Assembly: GCF_963678635.1 (NCBI RefSeq)
Contig: NW_026970671.1
Coordinates: forward strand, 1-64,000
Reading direction: 5' to 3'
From: Symsagittifera roscoffensis
Taxonomy: Eukaryota > Xenacoelomorpha > Acoela > Convolutidae
DNA length: 64,000 nucleotides
Of this stretch, positions 11,585 through 23,428 are shown one piece after another. The first letter of the stretch is position 1, and each line of letters begins with the position of its first letter. Position numbers and translations under genes: made by a program. The notes under the pieces were generated by a model. That model worked only from the letters and a program-made list of their open reading frames with translations, was not told the origin of the DNA and did not search any database.

Positions 11585-12788
11585 CTAGGAGTTGAGGGAA
11601 AGGATTGATCCATCTTCGATTGAGATGATGATTTTATCTAGTGAACAATAAAGCAACAGTGATATAATAAGTAAAAGTAGCCCTGTTTTTAGGAGTGACC
11701 TCGTGGTGTGGAGATACTGAGACCCAACCATGACTTCAATGTTTTTGCATATAATTAGGTTAATTTGAGTGTTTTGACCGAAGCCAGAAACAGTAACGTT
11801 TTTGTCTCCCGACTTTAGAAAGACCACCAAAAGAACTGGGTTTGGCAGAGACGGTGAAAAGCATGTAGAGCTTTGTTCAGAACCTAGCTTTTTTCCCGTC
11901 GATATGTATTTCCGGGCGAATGTTACATGGATGTTTTTCTGGCGCTCCTGGGTGGTATTCTTTTTAACATCATGACCGGCAGATCCGTTAACGAGCACTC
12001 TGCGCCGAGCGAATGCTCAAAATAACGCCCTTGATAAAGCCTTAACCGCCAGCGTGGATAGGTAGTTCGGAACGCGGAAGCCCTCCGGATTCCCTTGAAT
12101 AGCTGTTTAACCTAGTTAAAACCAAAAATTCACGAACTAGGAAGGGTGGGGGATTCGCGGTCCCGTCTTTTCCTGAGTGGTGCGTGACCAAAAACTCTTG
12201 AAGATGTATAAGAAATCAAACAAAGAGTAGTATAGTATCCAAGAAAAAACAAAAAACAAATAAGTAACCGAAAAACCAAAAACAGTAAAAAAAAAGTATA
12301 AAATCAGTAGAAAACATCCACTCAGACGAGATGTGATCCGACCCTCCCGTTTGTTGTTGTTAGATATATTGATGCTACAGGCATTTATATCAGTCAGGGC
12401 CTTTACGATCAAATTTGTGGCCCGTTTGTGGTGCTTGTAGTATAGGATTATTTGAGTATTTAAGGACGTTAATGCTAATTTGCGCTCAATCCGGAAGGGT
12501 CTCGTGATTAGAGAAGAAGAATGATCCGGCAAGCAGTGCAAGAAGCGACAAGAAGAGGCTCAAGGACAACAACAATCGACTGTTGGGTATAGTTAACAAG
12601 TTTTGTATCGCTTTTGGTACAAAAAATAAAATATTAGTCTGTGGCGGGCTCGACAGTGACTGCACTGTAGTCACCCTTCGCGGAACTGCAAATTTCCGAG
12701 TTAAGCACCTTATTTCGGATATTAAACAAACGCGGAGGGGTATAGCATTACTAGTATTATGATTTATACAGCCTATATTAATACTCAT
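11585..12788 (-). other. minus-strand open stretches in unit A, doubtful
   Basis: Three overlapping frames (11,585-11,998, 12,137-12,541 and 12,486-12,788; 137, 134 and 100 codons) are open in copy A. Copies B and C keep shorter open pieces of each (17,558-17,806, 17,908-18,096, 20,893-21,078, 21,408-21,608). They are rich in Leu, Ser and Phe with membrane-like runs that come from A+T-rich sequence. No family was recognised and the copies do not preserve a common frame, so real coding is unlikely but not excluded. Confidence 0.2.
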
Positions 12789-13904
12789 ATATCATTTTTC
12801 AGTGAAAAACACTGTAAGCGGACCGGTTTTTAGGGTCAAATAAGCAATATTTTGATCCCCCCACAAATCGCGATTTTGAGATATTAATATTTTTTGAAAC
12901 GGAAAAAAGCGCTAAACTAGTGAGGTACATCGTAACTGTACTGGCATTTTAGGTAGAAACGGTGAAGTTTAGTTCAGAAAAAGTTGGAACTATTCGGGTA
13001 CGAAAATCAAAATTTCTTGATTTTTGAAGAAACGAAACGCTACAAAATAAGAATTTTTTTTTGAAATTGTTAACTTAGGACAGTAACAATAGTTGTTCGG
13101 ACAAAGTTCACTAGTGAGACGACAGGTTTTAAAACCCGCTTGACGATAACCTTCCGGGTTACAGAGAAATCGAACTTACCGTTTTTCATTTACTAATTTC
13201 ATCAATACGGAGAGGTCCAAATAGCATTGTTTTTGGCAATTTTTTTCCACTAGATTGTTTTAGATCAAGTTTTTGCATTGAACTAGAATATTCCAGGCCT
13301 TTTGAGCTCGGATCAATAAATTTTAGGTCAAAAAGAACAGAATTGCGAAAATAAGTTAAGCGGAACCTATAAAAGAGAAAATTTTTTTGATTTTAGAAAG
13401 ATGACGTTGATAATTCTGGAACTACTGGACAGATCTAGTTGATCTTAATACCATTAGATCACAAATTAGGTGAGCTTACTCATAAAAACATCACTTATTC
13501 AAAAAAGTAAGCGTGAAACTTTTTTAAGATTGTTTTTAGCAAATTCTCTAACTCGGGAATGTAGATCCTTCACGTTTTATAAACAAAATTTTGGAAAGCC
13601 CTACACTCCTAGCAAAGGATAGTAACGGTTATATAAGGCAATTTTTCGCTGTTCTACGCTGAGGGAACCTGAAACGAAGGCTGAGGGAACCAGAAAACCA
13701 TAGTCGAGTCGAAACTAGGCTAGTGATAAGACCATTCACAGTTAGGGTGAAATGTCAAATATGAGAGTTAGCTTCAATCCGAAGGGTTCTTGGGAAAGAA
13801 GATACACCCTTCCTATTTAGTTCCAACAACATAATATCATCGGAGAATGTGTCCGGAGGGGTATCGGGTGGAAATTTTGAAAGTCTCTGAGGAGCCAATT
13901 TTAC

Positions 13905-14245
13905 AAACCCAGAGGGGTCCCAATCCTGAAGGGTCCCAATTTTGCGAATCCGGAAGGATCCCAGTTTTGGCAATCCGGAAGGGTTTTGTTTTTGCCAATC
14001 CGGAGGGGTCTTAATTTTGCTAATCCCGAGGGGTCCCAATTTTGCCAATCCGGAGAGGTTTTGTTTTTACCAAACCGGAGAGGTCTTAATTTTGCCAATT
14101 CTGAGGGGTCCCAAGTTTGCCATTCCGGAGCGTCTTTTTTACCAATCCGGAGGGGTCCAATTTTTCCAATCCGGAAGGGTACTAATTTTGCCAATTCGGT
14201 GGGGTCCTATTTTTGTCAATCCGGAGGGGTTTTATTTTATCAAGA
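13905..14245. repeat. 25-bp minisatellite, array 1 (about 13 units)
   Basis: Core CCAATCCGGAGGGGTCC followed by a T-rich spacer (AATTTTG). The GGGGTC block recurs at 14,005, 14,030, 14,055 and 14,080, giving a 25-bp period. Units are diverged from each other (GGAGGGG, GGAAGGG, GGAGAGG variants). Because 25 is not a multiple of three, the array opens long meaningless frames on both strands. Confidence 0.95.
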
Positions 14246-15253
14246 CTTAAGAAGACAGAAGAAAAAAAATTAGTAAAAGGTATTAAGAGACAGGCTAGGA
14301 ACCAGTGACTGCACTGGTTACTTGGCTTTTATAAAAGACCAGACCAAAACAAAACAGGTCTAAACTCGGATATTCTCGACACAATGTCTAATTTGAACAA
14401 GAGTGTGCAACTGATTTGTGCGGATTGCCCTGAGGATTTAGTAGGTCTAGATCGGGCAGTCTGAAGGCAGATAGGTAAGACAGGACTCGGTGGGTGCAAT
14501 GGACGCCCACTTGAGAAAGATACTTCCTTCAAGTTTTGTCTGTTTGGTGCAGCACCAAGCAGGGAAAACTCTTTCTTTAGAAATAGGTTCGACAATTTCA
14601 TTGCGACTGACTAAAGTACAAAACACATACGTTTTTCAAATAAAATTTTTTCTATTTTTCTTCATTTTGGTTTTAAATCTATACTATCTGTCCTTGGTTG
14701 GATATTGAGTTCACTGTCTTTTAAAAAAATTCACAGAATGAAATATTCTCAGATTTTAAAAACGTTGTAGATCAGAACCAAACTATGCTTATGAAACTTC
14801 CCTAATCAATCAGTTTTTTTGAAATTTTCTCACATAACTAAGATAGAAAACTTGATACCTTAGTGAGATAAATGAGACTTCTTGTCTAACTTGTATTGTT
14901 TTTTCGGTACTCAATTCAAACTTTGAAACTTCGATCAACATTTTTTCGATTTGTTCTATTTCCAACTAGTGAAAAAGAAATTACCAAAATATACTTTTTT
15001 TTTCACTTTCTTTTTGGTTTATTGTAAAAAAAACAACCGGGAGTCTTTTCAATTAGAATAATCGATTAAAAAAGATTCTGACAAATCTAGATTTTGTATC
15101 TGTATCAAAAAAAAAACATCAATCGAAATGACGTTCTTTATCTCCGTTTTTTGTTTCAGAGGCACTTCCATTGCTTTGTTTTTCACTGGTAGACCACTGA
15201 ATCTGACTTAACTCATCTAGATAAAAACATTGTTGATCAATCTCGCTGTACTT

Positions 15254-15333
15254 TAACCCTAACCCTAACCCTAACCCTAACCCTAACCCTAACCCTAACC
15301 CTAACCCTAACCCTAACCCTAACCCTAACCCTA
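15254..15333. repeat. interstitial telomere-type array (TAACCC)13
   Basis: About 13.3 perfect tandem copies of TAACCC (TTAGGG on the minus strand). Copies A and C lack it. Flanking sequence on both sides aligns with copy A (GTTGAT..ATCT..C..GTACT on the left, CTC(C/T)CCATCTTT on the right), so the array was inserted or captured within copy B. The absence of any mismatch suggests a young event or ongoing homogenisation. Confidence 0.97.
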
Positions 15334-16127
15334 TTTTCGAAATTCTCCTCTCCATCTTTTTAAAAAAATATATTGAACTCTGTGTGTTTCTATACAAGTT
15401 AAAACTAATACAATCTCCATCAACGTCATCTGTCCACTAATCTATTAAATTTTTGTAGTAGTTCAGCCTTAAAATCTGATAAATATCCGTTTCAGACATT
15501 GAAAACGCCCTTGGTAGAAATATAATTTCACTTCAATAAGCAAAGAAACTTGAAAAACACTCGAATTTTGTACCATTTTGGATTTATTTTGTAATAACCC
15601 TCACCATAAAAACTAATTTCCTCATTTAAAATCAATTTATTGTAATGGAAATTCGTGTAGCTAATCAAAACCTCAAATTAAGACAGAACAAAATTGAAAA
15701 AAAAAAACAACCAATGAAAATCAGGAATTCAAAAAAAAATCGTGATAGGGATTTCAACTAAAAACACATTCTTGTTTGTAATTTCGTTGAAAAACGACAA
15801 AATTTAACTACAAAATAAAGCAGTAATTAAAGAAGTTCATCTGTAAATTTTTAAACAAATACTGGAAAATTCTTTGATAATTGAGTAGTGTTTTATGTCA
15901 ATTTGGACAAAATTGTATAATTTTCTGATTTTCCTCAGATATCATAGATCTAAATATACTCTTCAGTGAGAAAAAAGTTTTGAAGCAATAATATTTCAAT
16001 TAACAACTTTACAAAACATCCTTACTGAGGCCTAAATTTACAAACAAACATAAAATCTCTTAAAATTTGGTTCAGTTTTTTGAATTCGTTCAAAGTGTAG
16101 TTGACATAGTCAACTTGTTTCATTCCT

Positions 16128-16427
16128 TCATTCTTTGTGGGGAAGCTTGTTCACAATGAACTTCTTGATTGTGACACACACTCTCCTCATGTCGTATGTT
16201 GCTACTTCATAAACTCTATTACAGATGTCGAGTTGCTGATCCATAGTTGATTCTTTGCCACATTTGCCTTCATATATATGTACGAGTCCAATGTTTTCAG
16301 CATCGTGAATAACAGTATTCCGGATTGAAGATTTTGCCTCTCCTTGTTTTTCACTATAATAAACTTGTTGAGACTTTTCGAATCGTCCCAAATCAATTGT
16401 TTTCAATAGTTGAAAGCACGATTCCAT
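16128..16427 (-). pseudogene. conserved minus-strand peptide of the 5.5-kb unit
   Basis: Copy B is open for 99 codons from MESCFQLLK to VNKLPHKE. Blocks NTVIHDAEN, GKES.MDQQLDICNR and YEVATY.MR.VCVTIKK are also found in copy A (about 10,560-10,720) and partly in copy C (about 19,520-19,700). Several A/B differences are conservative or silent at the peptide level, which suggests the block was coding when the unit duplicated. The Cys/His peptide lies about 0.4 kb away on the opposite strand, giving a divergent pair. I do not recognise the protein. It is probably a transposon or host-gene relic carried by the repeat. Confidence 0.4.
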
Positions 16428-19400
16428 GTGTAATTTCCCCTTGTAGGATCTTTGGAACCAAATAAATCTCCCAATTCTCTTTCGATTTTGTGAAAACTCA
16501 ATGTAGTTGGGACTATCAACTTTTCGTGAGAGTTTTTTTAAAGAGCAAACTGATCAATGAGGAGAAATTGGGGAAACTAGTTTAAGATTAAATGAAATTG
16601 GGAGTAAGCAGTAAGAGTCATACGGATGTAGTACCAAATATGGAAGGTTTTGTATGAATCTTCCCTTTATGGAAATCGCGTAGGCGTTACTACTACTACA
16701 TAAATCCACTTGTTCCTGCAGAAATCATTATTCTATGTGTACCGAAATCTACAGCTGCTATGTGTCATGCTCTCCCTAGTTTTTAGTCAGATTATGAAAA
16801 CAAATCCTTATTTTCTGTTTTCAACGGTTTTTGGGAAAAACATAGTAACCCAAGATTATTGCGTGTCTACTCACGATTCTTTTTGTTCGTTGGAAAAATG
16901 CACTTTTCGTTTAATTTTAATAGGAACATCTCTTAGCCAGACTCTTTAGAGTTCAGACAAATATCAAAAAATTAATCAACAAATTGATTGTCGTTACACT
17001 TTGTACAAACGCGGATTCTGTTCAAGTTTTGTGGGGAAGTATTCAATTTATATGCCGTGTTCACCATTATTTACGATGAAAATGAACTATAAGAAACACC
17101 AAGCGTATCAATGAAGCTACTCGTTCGGAAAAAGTTCAAAAAACATTGTCTAAGTTCTAACCAAAAAGTTGTATCTACGAAAACTCTGGATCAGTTATTC
17201 AAAAAGTGAATCTTGATTTTCAGATAATGAGAAGCTGGGAGTTGAGGGAAAGGGTTGATTCATCTTCGATTGAGATGATGATTTTATCTACTGAACAATA
17301 AAACAACAATAATATAAAAAATAGTAGTAGCCCTGTTTTTAGGAGTGACCTCGTGGTCTGGAGAAACTAAGACATAACCATGACTTCACTGTTTTTGCAT
17401 ATAATTAGGTTAATTTGAGTGTTTTGACCGAAGCCAGGAGCAGTAGCGTTTTTGTCGACCCGACGTTAGAAAGACCACAAGAGAACTGGCTTTGGCAGTG
17501 ACGGTGAAAATCATGTAGTTCCCTTGAATAGCTTTTTAACCTAGTTAAGACCAAAAATTAATGAACCAGGAGGGGTGGGGTGATTCGCGGTCCCATCATT
17601 TCCTGAGTGGTGCGTGACCAAAAACTCTTGAAGATGTATAAAAAATCAAACAAATAGTAGTATAGCACCCAAGAAAAGTAGAAAAAAAAACCGAAAAAAC
17701 CAAAAACAGTAAAAAAAAGTATAAAATCAGTAGAAATCATCCCCCAGACGAGATGTGATCCGACCCTCCCGTTTGTTGTTGTCAGATATATTGATGATTC
17801 AGGCATTTATATCAGTCAGGGCCTTTACGATCAAATTTGTGGCCCGTTTGTGGTGCTTGTAGTATAGGATTATTTGAGTATTTAAGGACGTTAATGCTAA
17901 TTTGCGCTCAATCCGGAAGGGTCTCGTGATTAGAGAAGAAGAATGATCCGGAAAGCAGTTCAAGGAGCAACAATAAGAGGCTCAAGGACAACAACAACTG
18001 ACTGTTGGGTATAACTAACAATTTTTGTATCCCTTTCGCTACAAAAAGTAAGATACTAATCTGTGGGGGGCTCGACAGTGATTGCACTGTAGTCACTCTT
18101 CACCGAACTGCGAATTTCCGAGTTAAGCACCTTATTTCGGATATTGAACAAACCCGGAGGGGTATAGTATTACTAATATTATGATTTATACAGCCTATTT
18201 TAATACTCATGTATCATTTCTCAAAGAAAAAAACAGTAAGCGGACCGGTTTTTAGAATCAAAATAGCGATAATTTTATTCCCCACAAATCACGACTTTTG
18301 AGATATTAATATTTTTTGAAACGGAAACAAGCGGTAAGTTAATGAGTTACATCGTAACTGTACTGGTATATTAAGTAGAACCGGTGAAATTTAGTTCAGA
18401 AAAAGTTGGAACTAATCGGGTACAAAAACCAAATTTTCTTGATTTTTGAAGAAACAAAATACTACAAAATAAGAATTTTTTTTTGAAATTTTTAAGTTAA
18501 GACAGTAAAAATTGTTGTTAGGACAAAGTTCACTAGTGAGATGACAGGTTTTAAAACCCGTTTGACGATAACCTTCCGGGTTACAGAGAAATCGAACTTA
18601 ACGAGTTTGATTTACTAGTTTCATCAATCAGGAGAGGTCCAAATAGCATTGTTTATGGCAATTCTTTTTCAACTAGATTGTTTTAGATCAAGTTTCTGCA
18701 TTGAACTAGAATATTCCAGGCCTTTTGAGCTCGGATCAATAATTTTTAGGTCGAAAAGAACAGAATTGCGAAAAAAGTTAGGCGGAACCTATAAAAGAGA
18801 AAATTTTTTGATTTTAGAAAGAAGACGTTAATAACTTTGGAACTACTGGACAGATCTAGTTGATCTTAGTACCATTAGTCATAAATTGGGTGAGGTTACT
18901 CATAAAAACATCAATTGTTCAAAAAAGTAAGCGTGAAACTTTTTTAAGATTGTTTTTAGCAAATTCACTAAATCTGGAAGGTAGATCCTTCACGTTTTAT
19001 TTAAAAAAAATTGGAAAGAACCTACATCCCTAACAAAAGGGTAATAACGGTTGTATAAGGCAATTTTTTGCTGTTCCAGACGAAAAAAGAAGGCTAAGGG
19101 AACCAGAAAACCATAGTCGAGTCGAAACTAGGCTAGTGATAAGACCATTCACAGTTAGGGTGAAATGTCAAATAAGAGGCTTAGCTTCAATCCGGAAGGG
19201 TCTTGGGAAATAAGATACACCCTTCCTAATTAGTTCAAACATCATAATATCATCAGGTCTAAAGTCGAATATTCGCGACACTAGCTCAGAGATCATAGTT
19301 CTAAACATAATTTCAGTGAGAAAAAAAGTTTTGAAGCAAAAATAATTCAATTAACAAATTTATGAAACATCACAAACCATTACTGAGGCCTACAATTATT

Positions 19401-21420
19401 AGCAAACATAGAATCTCGCAAAATAAATGTCTGTTTTTTGAATTCCTTCAAAGTGTAGTCAACTTGTTTCATTCCTTTATTCTAAATTGCAGTGAAGAGT
19501 CGAATCTGATTGTGGGAATGTGGGGAAGCTTGATCACAATAAGCTTCTTTATTGTGACACACACTCTCATCGTGTTGTATATTGCTACTTAATAAACTCT
19601 GTTACAGATGTCGAGTTCCTGATCCAAAGTTGATTCTTTGCCACATTTGGCTTTATATATATGAGTCCAAGGTTTTCAGCATCGTCTATTACGGTATTCC
19701 GTATTATCGATTTTGCCTCTCCTTGTTTTTCACTATATGGACTTGTTGAGACTTTTCAAATTGTCCCAAATCAAATATTTTTAACAGTTGAAATCATGGT
19801 TCTAAGTATAATTTCCCCTTGTAGGATCTTTGCAACCAAATAAATCGCCCAATTCTTTAACTCAATGTAGTTGGGACTATCAACTTTTCTTGAGTACTTT
19901 TTTGGAGAACAAACTGATCAATGAGGAGAAATGGGAGAAACGAGTTCGAGATTAAATGAAAATGGGAGTAAGCAGTATGAGTCATATGGATGTAGTACCA
20001 AATATGGAAGGTTTTGTATGTTCTTCCCTTTATGGAAATCACGTAGGCGTTACTACTACTACATAAATCCACTTGTTCCTGCGAAAATCATTCTTCTAAA
20101 TGACAGCTGCTATGTGTCATGCTCTTACCACTTTTTATTCAGATTATCATAACAAATCCTTTTTTCTGTTTTTAACGAATTTTAGGAAAAAAATATAGTA
20201 ACCCATGATTATTGTGTGTCTACTCACAATTTTTTCCGTTCTTGGAAAAAGGCAAGTTTCTTTTTTTTTTCATAGGAACATCTTCTAGCCAGATTTATTG
20301 ATGGTTATAGTTCAGTAAAAATGAGCGTGTCACTTTTTCTATTAGTTTTTGATTATTTCCTCATAAAAATCTTGTCAAATATAATTATTGTGACATTCAA
20401 CCAGAATTTACGAAAATGCATTTTCTTATTCGACTTTTTATCGACCAGAAAAGAACAGCTGACCTAGAACATTGATGGTTTTAACAGATTAGCGACGTTA
20501 TTCGAACGATTAGACTAATCGGGAAGGTCAGAATGTTCTGGAAATTACAGTTTTCAAAAATTTGAATTGTGACATCACATTTCTGAGAAAAGCTGAAACG
20601 GCCATTTTTGAGAAAAAACAGTAGAAAATAGAACAACAATAGTTGCAGTAAAAACAACTTCCCAGAAAATAACGACAGATAGAACTGGAAATTGTCAGAA
20701 ACCGCTCCGAGTTGTAACAATTGTGCCGCTACAATCGTTACCGAGCAACTCACACGAACGAGGAAGGGTGTTGGGACGGCGTGTTCAGCCTTCTTAAAAG
20801 AAATATGGACGTTATCTCCCCGGATTCCAGAATCCGGAGGGGTGTCCGGCCGAAAACTCGAACTGATATACACAAACTTTTAGCTTTTGAATTTAATTAA
20901 AAACCCGATTCGTTTTCAGATAATGAGAAGCTAGGAGTTGAGGGGAATGGTTTATCCATCTTCGATGGAGATGATTACTTTTATCTACTGAACAGTAAAA
21001 AAGTGGTAATATAGTAAATAGTAGAAGCTCTGTTTTTAGGAGTGACCCCGTGGTCTGGGGATACTGAGACCCAGACATGACTTCGTTGTTTTTGCATATA
21101 ATTAAGTTAATTTGAGTGTTTTGACCGAAGCCAGAAGCAGTAAAATTTTTGTCGACCCGACGTTAGAGAGATGATCAAAATAACTGGCTTTGGCAGAGAC
21201 GGTGAAAAGCTTGTAGAGCTTTGTTTAGAAGCTAGCCAGTCGTTTCAGAACCTAGCTTTTTTCCGTCGATATGTACTTCCGGGCGAATGTTACATAGATG
21301 TTTTTATGGCGCTCCTGGGTGTTATTTTTTTAACATAATGACCAGCAAATCCGTTAACGAGCACTCTGCGCCGAGCGAATGCTCATAATAACGCCCTTAA
21401 AAAAGCCCTAACCGCCGGCG

Positions 21421-22665
21421 TGGAAGGGTAGTTCGGAACGCGGAAGCCTTCCGGATTCCCTTGAATAGCTGTTTAACCTAGTTAAAATCAAAAAATCACG
21501 AACCAGGAAGGGTGGTGAGATTCGCAGTCCCGTCCTTTCCTGAGTGGTGCGTGACCAAAAAACTTGAAGATGTATAAGAAACCAAACAAAAAGTAGTATA
21601 GTATCCAAGAAAAAACAAAAAACAAATAAATAACCGAAAAACCAAAAACAGTAAAAAAAATATACAATCAGTAGAAATTATCCACCCAGACGAGATGTAA
21701 TCCGACCCTCCCGTTTGTTGTTGTTAGATATATTGTTGCTACAGGTATTTATATCAGCCAGGATTTTTACGATCAAATTTGTGGCCCGTTTGTGATGCTT
21801 GTACTGTAGGGTTATTTGAGTAAATAAGCACGTTAATGATAATTTTTTAGGTCGAAAGAACAGAATCGTGAAAAAAATTAGGCGGAACCAAAAAGAGAGC
21901 AATTTTTTTGGTTTTCAAAAAAGAAGACGTTAATAACTTCGGAACTACTAGACATATCTAGTTGATCTTCTTACCATTAGATCATAAATTAGGTGAGCTT
22001 ACTCCTAAAAACAACAATTAATCAAAAAAAGCGTGAAACGTTTTTAAGATTGTTTTTAGCAAATTCAGTAGCTCGGGAAAGTAGATATATCACGTTTTAT
22101 AAAAAAAAATTTGGAAAGCCCTTACACCCCTAACAAAGGGTAGTAACGGTTGTATAAGGCAATTTTTCGCTGTTCTAGACAAAAAATGAAGGCTAAGGGA
22201 ACTAGAAAACCATTGTCGAGTCGAAACTAGGCTAGTGATAAGACCCTTCACAGTTAGGGTGAATTGTCAAATAAAAGGCTTAGCTTCAATCCGAAAGGTT
22301 CTTGGGAAAGACGATACACCCTTCCTATTTAGTTCAAACAGCATATTATCATCGGAGAATGTATCCGGAAGGGTATTGGGTGGAAATTTTGAACGTCCCT
22401 GAGAAGACATTTTTACAAACCCGGCTTTGAAAGATTGTTCGAAACGCGGAAGCCTTCCGGATTCCCTTAAATAGCTGTTTAACCTAGTTAAAATCAAAAA
22501 ATCAAGAACCAGGAAGGGTGGGGGAATTTGCGGTCCCGTCATTTCCTGAGTGGTGCATGACCAAAAACTTTTTAAGATATATAAGAAACCAAACAAAGTG
22601 TAGTATATTATCCAAGAGAAACAAAAAAGAAATAAATAACCGAAAAACCAAAAACAGTTGTAGAT
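21421..22665. repeat. internal duplication inside unit C
   Basis: The block beginning GTTCGGAACGCGGAAGCC at 21,430, with TTCCTGAGTGGTGC downstream, recurs at 22,436-22,665 with few differences. Copies A and B have it once (12,066-12,290 and, partly, 17,520-17,730). The second occurrence leads directly into the minisatellite. Confidence 0.8.
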
Positions 22666-22714
22666 ACAAAATAACGGTATCGGGTGGAAATTTTGAAAGT
22701 CCCTGAGAAGCCAA

Positions 22715-23140
22715 TTTTACAAATCCAGAGGAGTCCCAATCCGGAAGATTTCCAGTTTTGCCAATCCGGAAGGGTCCCAAATTTGCCAATCCGGAAGGGT
22801 CCCAATTTTGCCAATCCGGAACGGTCTTGTTTTTGCCAATCCGCAAGTTTCTTATTTTTGGCAATCCGGAGGGGTCTTGTTTTTATCAGACCGGAGGGGC
22901 CTTATTTTTGCCAATCCGGAGGGGTTCCAATTTTGCCAATCCAAAGGGGTCTTGTTTTTACCAATCCGGAGGGGTCCCAATTTTGCCAATCTGGAAGGGT
23001 ACTAATTTTGTCAATTCGGAGGGGTCTTGTTTTTACCAATCCGGAGGGGGTCCCAATTTTGCCAATCTGGAAGGGTACTAATTTTGTCAATTTAGAGCGG
23101 TCCTGTTTTTGTCATTCCGGAGGGATATTATTTTGTCAAG
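22715..23140. repeat. 25-bp minisatellite, array 2 (about 17 units)
   Basis: Same 25-bp unit and orientation as in copy A but with more units and a partly duplicated higher-order block: the CCCAATTTTGCCAATCTGGA and GGGTACTAATTTTGTCAATT pair occurs twice (about 22,977 and 23,052). The array lies 0.3 kb left of the Polinton. Confidence 0.95.
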
Positions 23141-23422
23141 ACTTAAGAAGACAGAAGAAAAAAAAATAGTAAAAGTTATTAGGTTATTAAGAGACAGGCT
23201 AAGAAGCAGTGAATGCACTGGTAACTTGCTTTTTATAAAAGACCAGACCAAAACAAAACAGGTCTAAGCCCGAATATTCGCGACACCAGGTCCAAATTGA
23301 ACAAGAGTGTGTAACTGATTTGTGTGGATTGAAGTCCATATCGTTTTTGAGAAAAGTGATTGCCCTGAGGATTTTAGTAGGTCCAGCTCGGGCAGTCTGA
23401 AGGCATATAGATAACACAGAAC

Positions 23423-23428
23423 TCGGTG
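23423..23428. repeat. left target-site duplication TCGGTG
   Basis: Six bases immediately left of the terminal repeat, identical to 42,676-42,681. The paralogous unit A has TCGGTG only once, at 14,487-14,492, within ACTCGGTGGGTGCAAT. Confidence 0.95.

Larger units (their letters stand above)
9215..14735 (+). repeat. 5.5-kb tandem unit, copy A
   Basis: This is the first of three head-to-tail copies. Landmarks shared with B and C are the TTTTGAATTCGTT block (10,450 / 16,080 / 19,437), GAGAAGCT(G/A)GGAGTTGAGGG (11,580 / 17,230 / 20,930), CAATCCGGAAGGGTCTCG (12,490 / 17,910) and the end block with GCGACTGACTAAAGTACA (14,602; 42,795 for copy C). Copy A is the most complete. It contains the 25-bp minisatellite (13,905-14,245), hairpins CAGTG-N4-CACTG at 12,653 and 14,301, and a TATAAAAG next to the latter. 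Only degenerate peptides are seen, with no intact gene. No terminal inverted or long terminal repeats were found, so the unit behaves as a large tandem repeat rather than a recognisable transposon. It also preserves the uninterrupted version of the Polinton target site (14,487-14,492). Confidence 0.85.
14736..19285 (+). repeat. 5.5-kb tandem unit, copy B (with telomere-type insert)
   Basis: Homology to copy A begins at the CAGAAT..AGATTTTAAA..GTAGATCAGAACC block (9218 against 14,735) and runs in the same order. Two large differences stand out. An 80-bp TAACCC array occupies 15,254-15,333, where copy A has about 20 unrelated bases. Near 19,255 the sequence passes directly from the block before the minisatellite to the block after it, so copy B lacks the minisatellite. 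The copy ends around 19,285, where homology switches to an internal point of the unit and copy C begins. Confidence 0.8.
19286..23428 (+). repeat. 5.5-kb tandem unit, copy C (left part, split by Polinton)
   Basis: Copy C starts within the unit (matching about 10,300 of copy A) and proceeds in order to the target site at 23,423-23,428, where the 19-kb Polinton interrupts it. The remaining end of the unit resumes at 42,676. The copy also holds its own minisatellite (22,715-23,140), an insert-like segment near 20,290-20,900 that does not match A or B, and an internal duplication (21,421-21,660 repeated at 22,436-22,665). It is the most rearranged copy. Confidence 0.8.

Noticed and set aside
13755-14273. 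Several overlapping frames of 95-102 codons on both strands
   Set aside because: They are translations of the 25-bp minisatellite, whose period cycles through all three frames. The peptides are periodic and appear in every frame and on both strands.
15119-15397. 92-codon minus-strand frame with a Gly-Leu run
   Set aside because: The Gly-Leu run is simply the TTAGGG array read in one frame.
22502-23169. Frames up to 161 codons on both strands
   Set aside because: Same cause: the second 25-bp minisatellite array.
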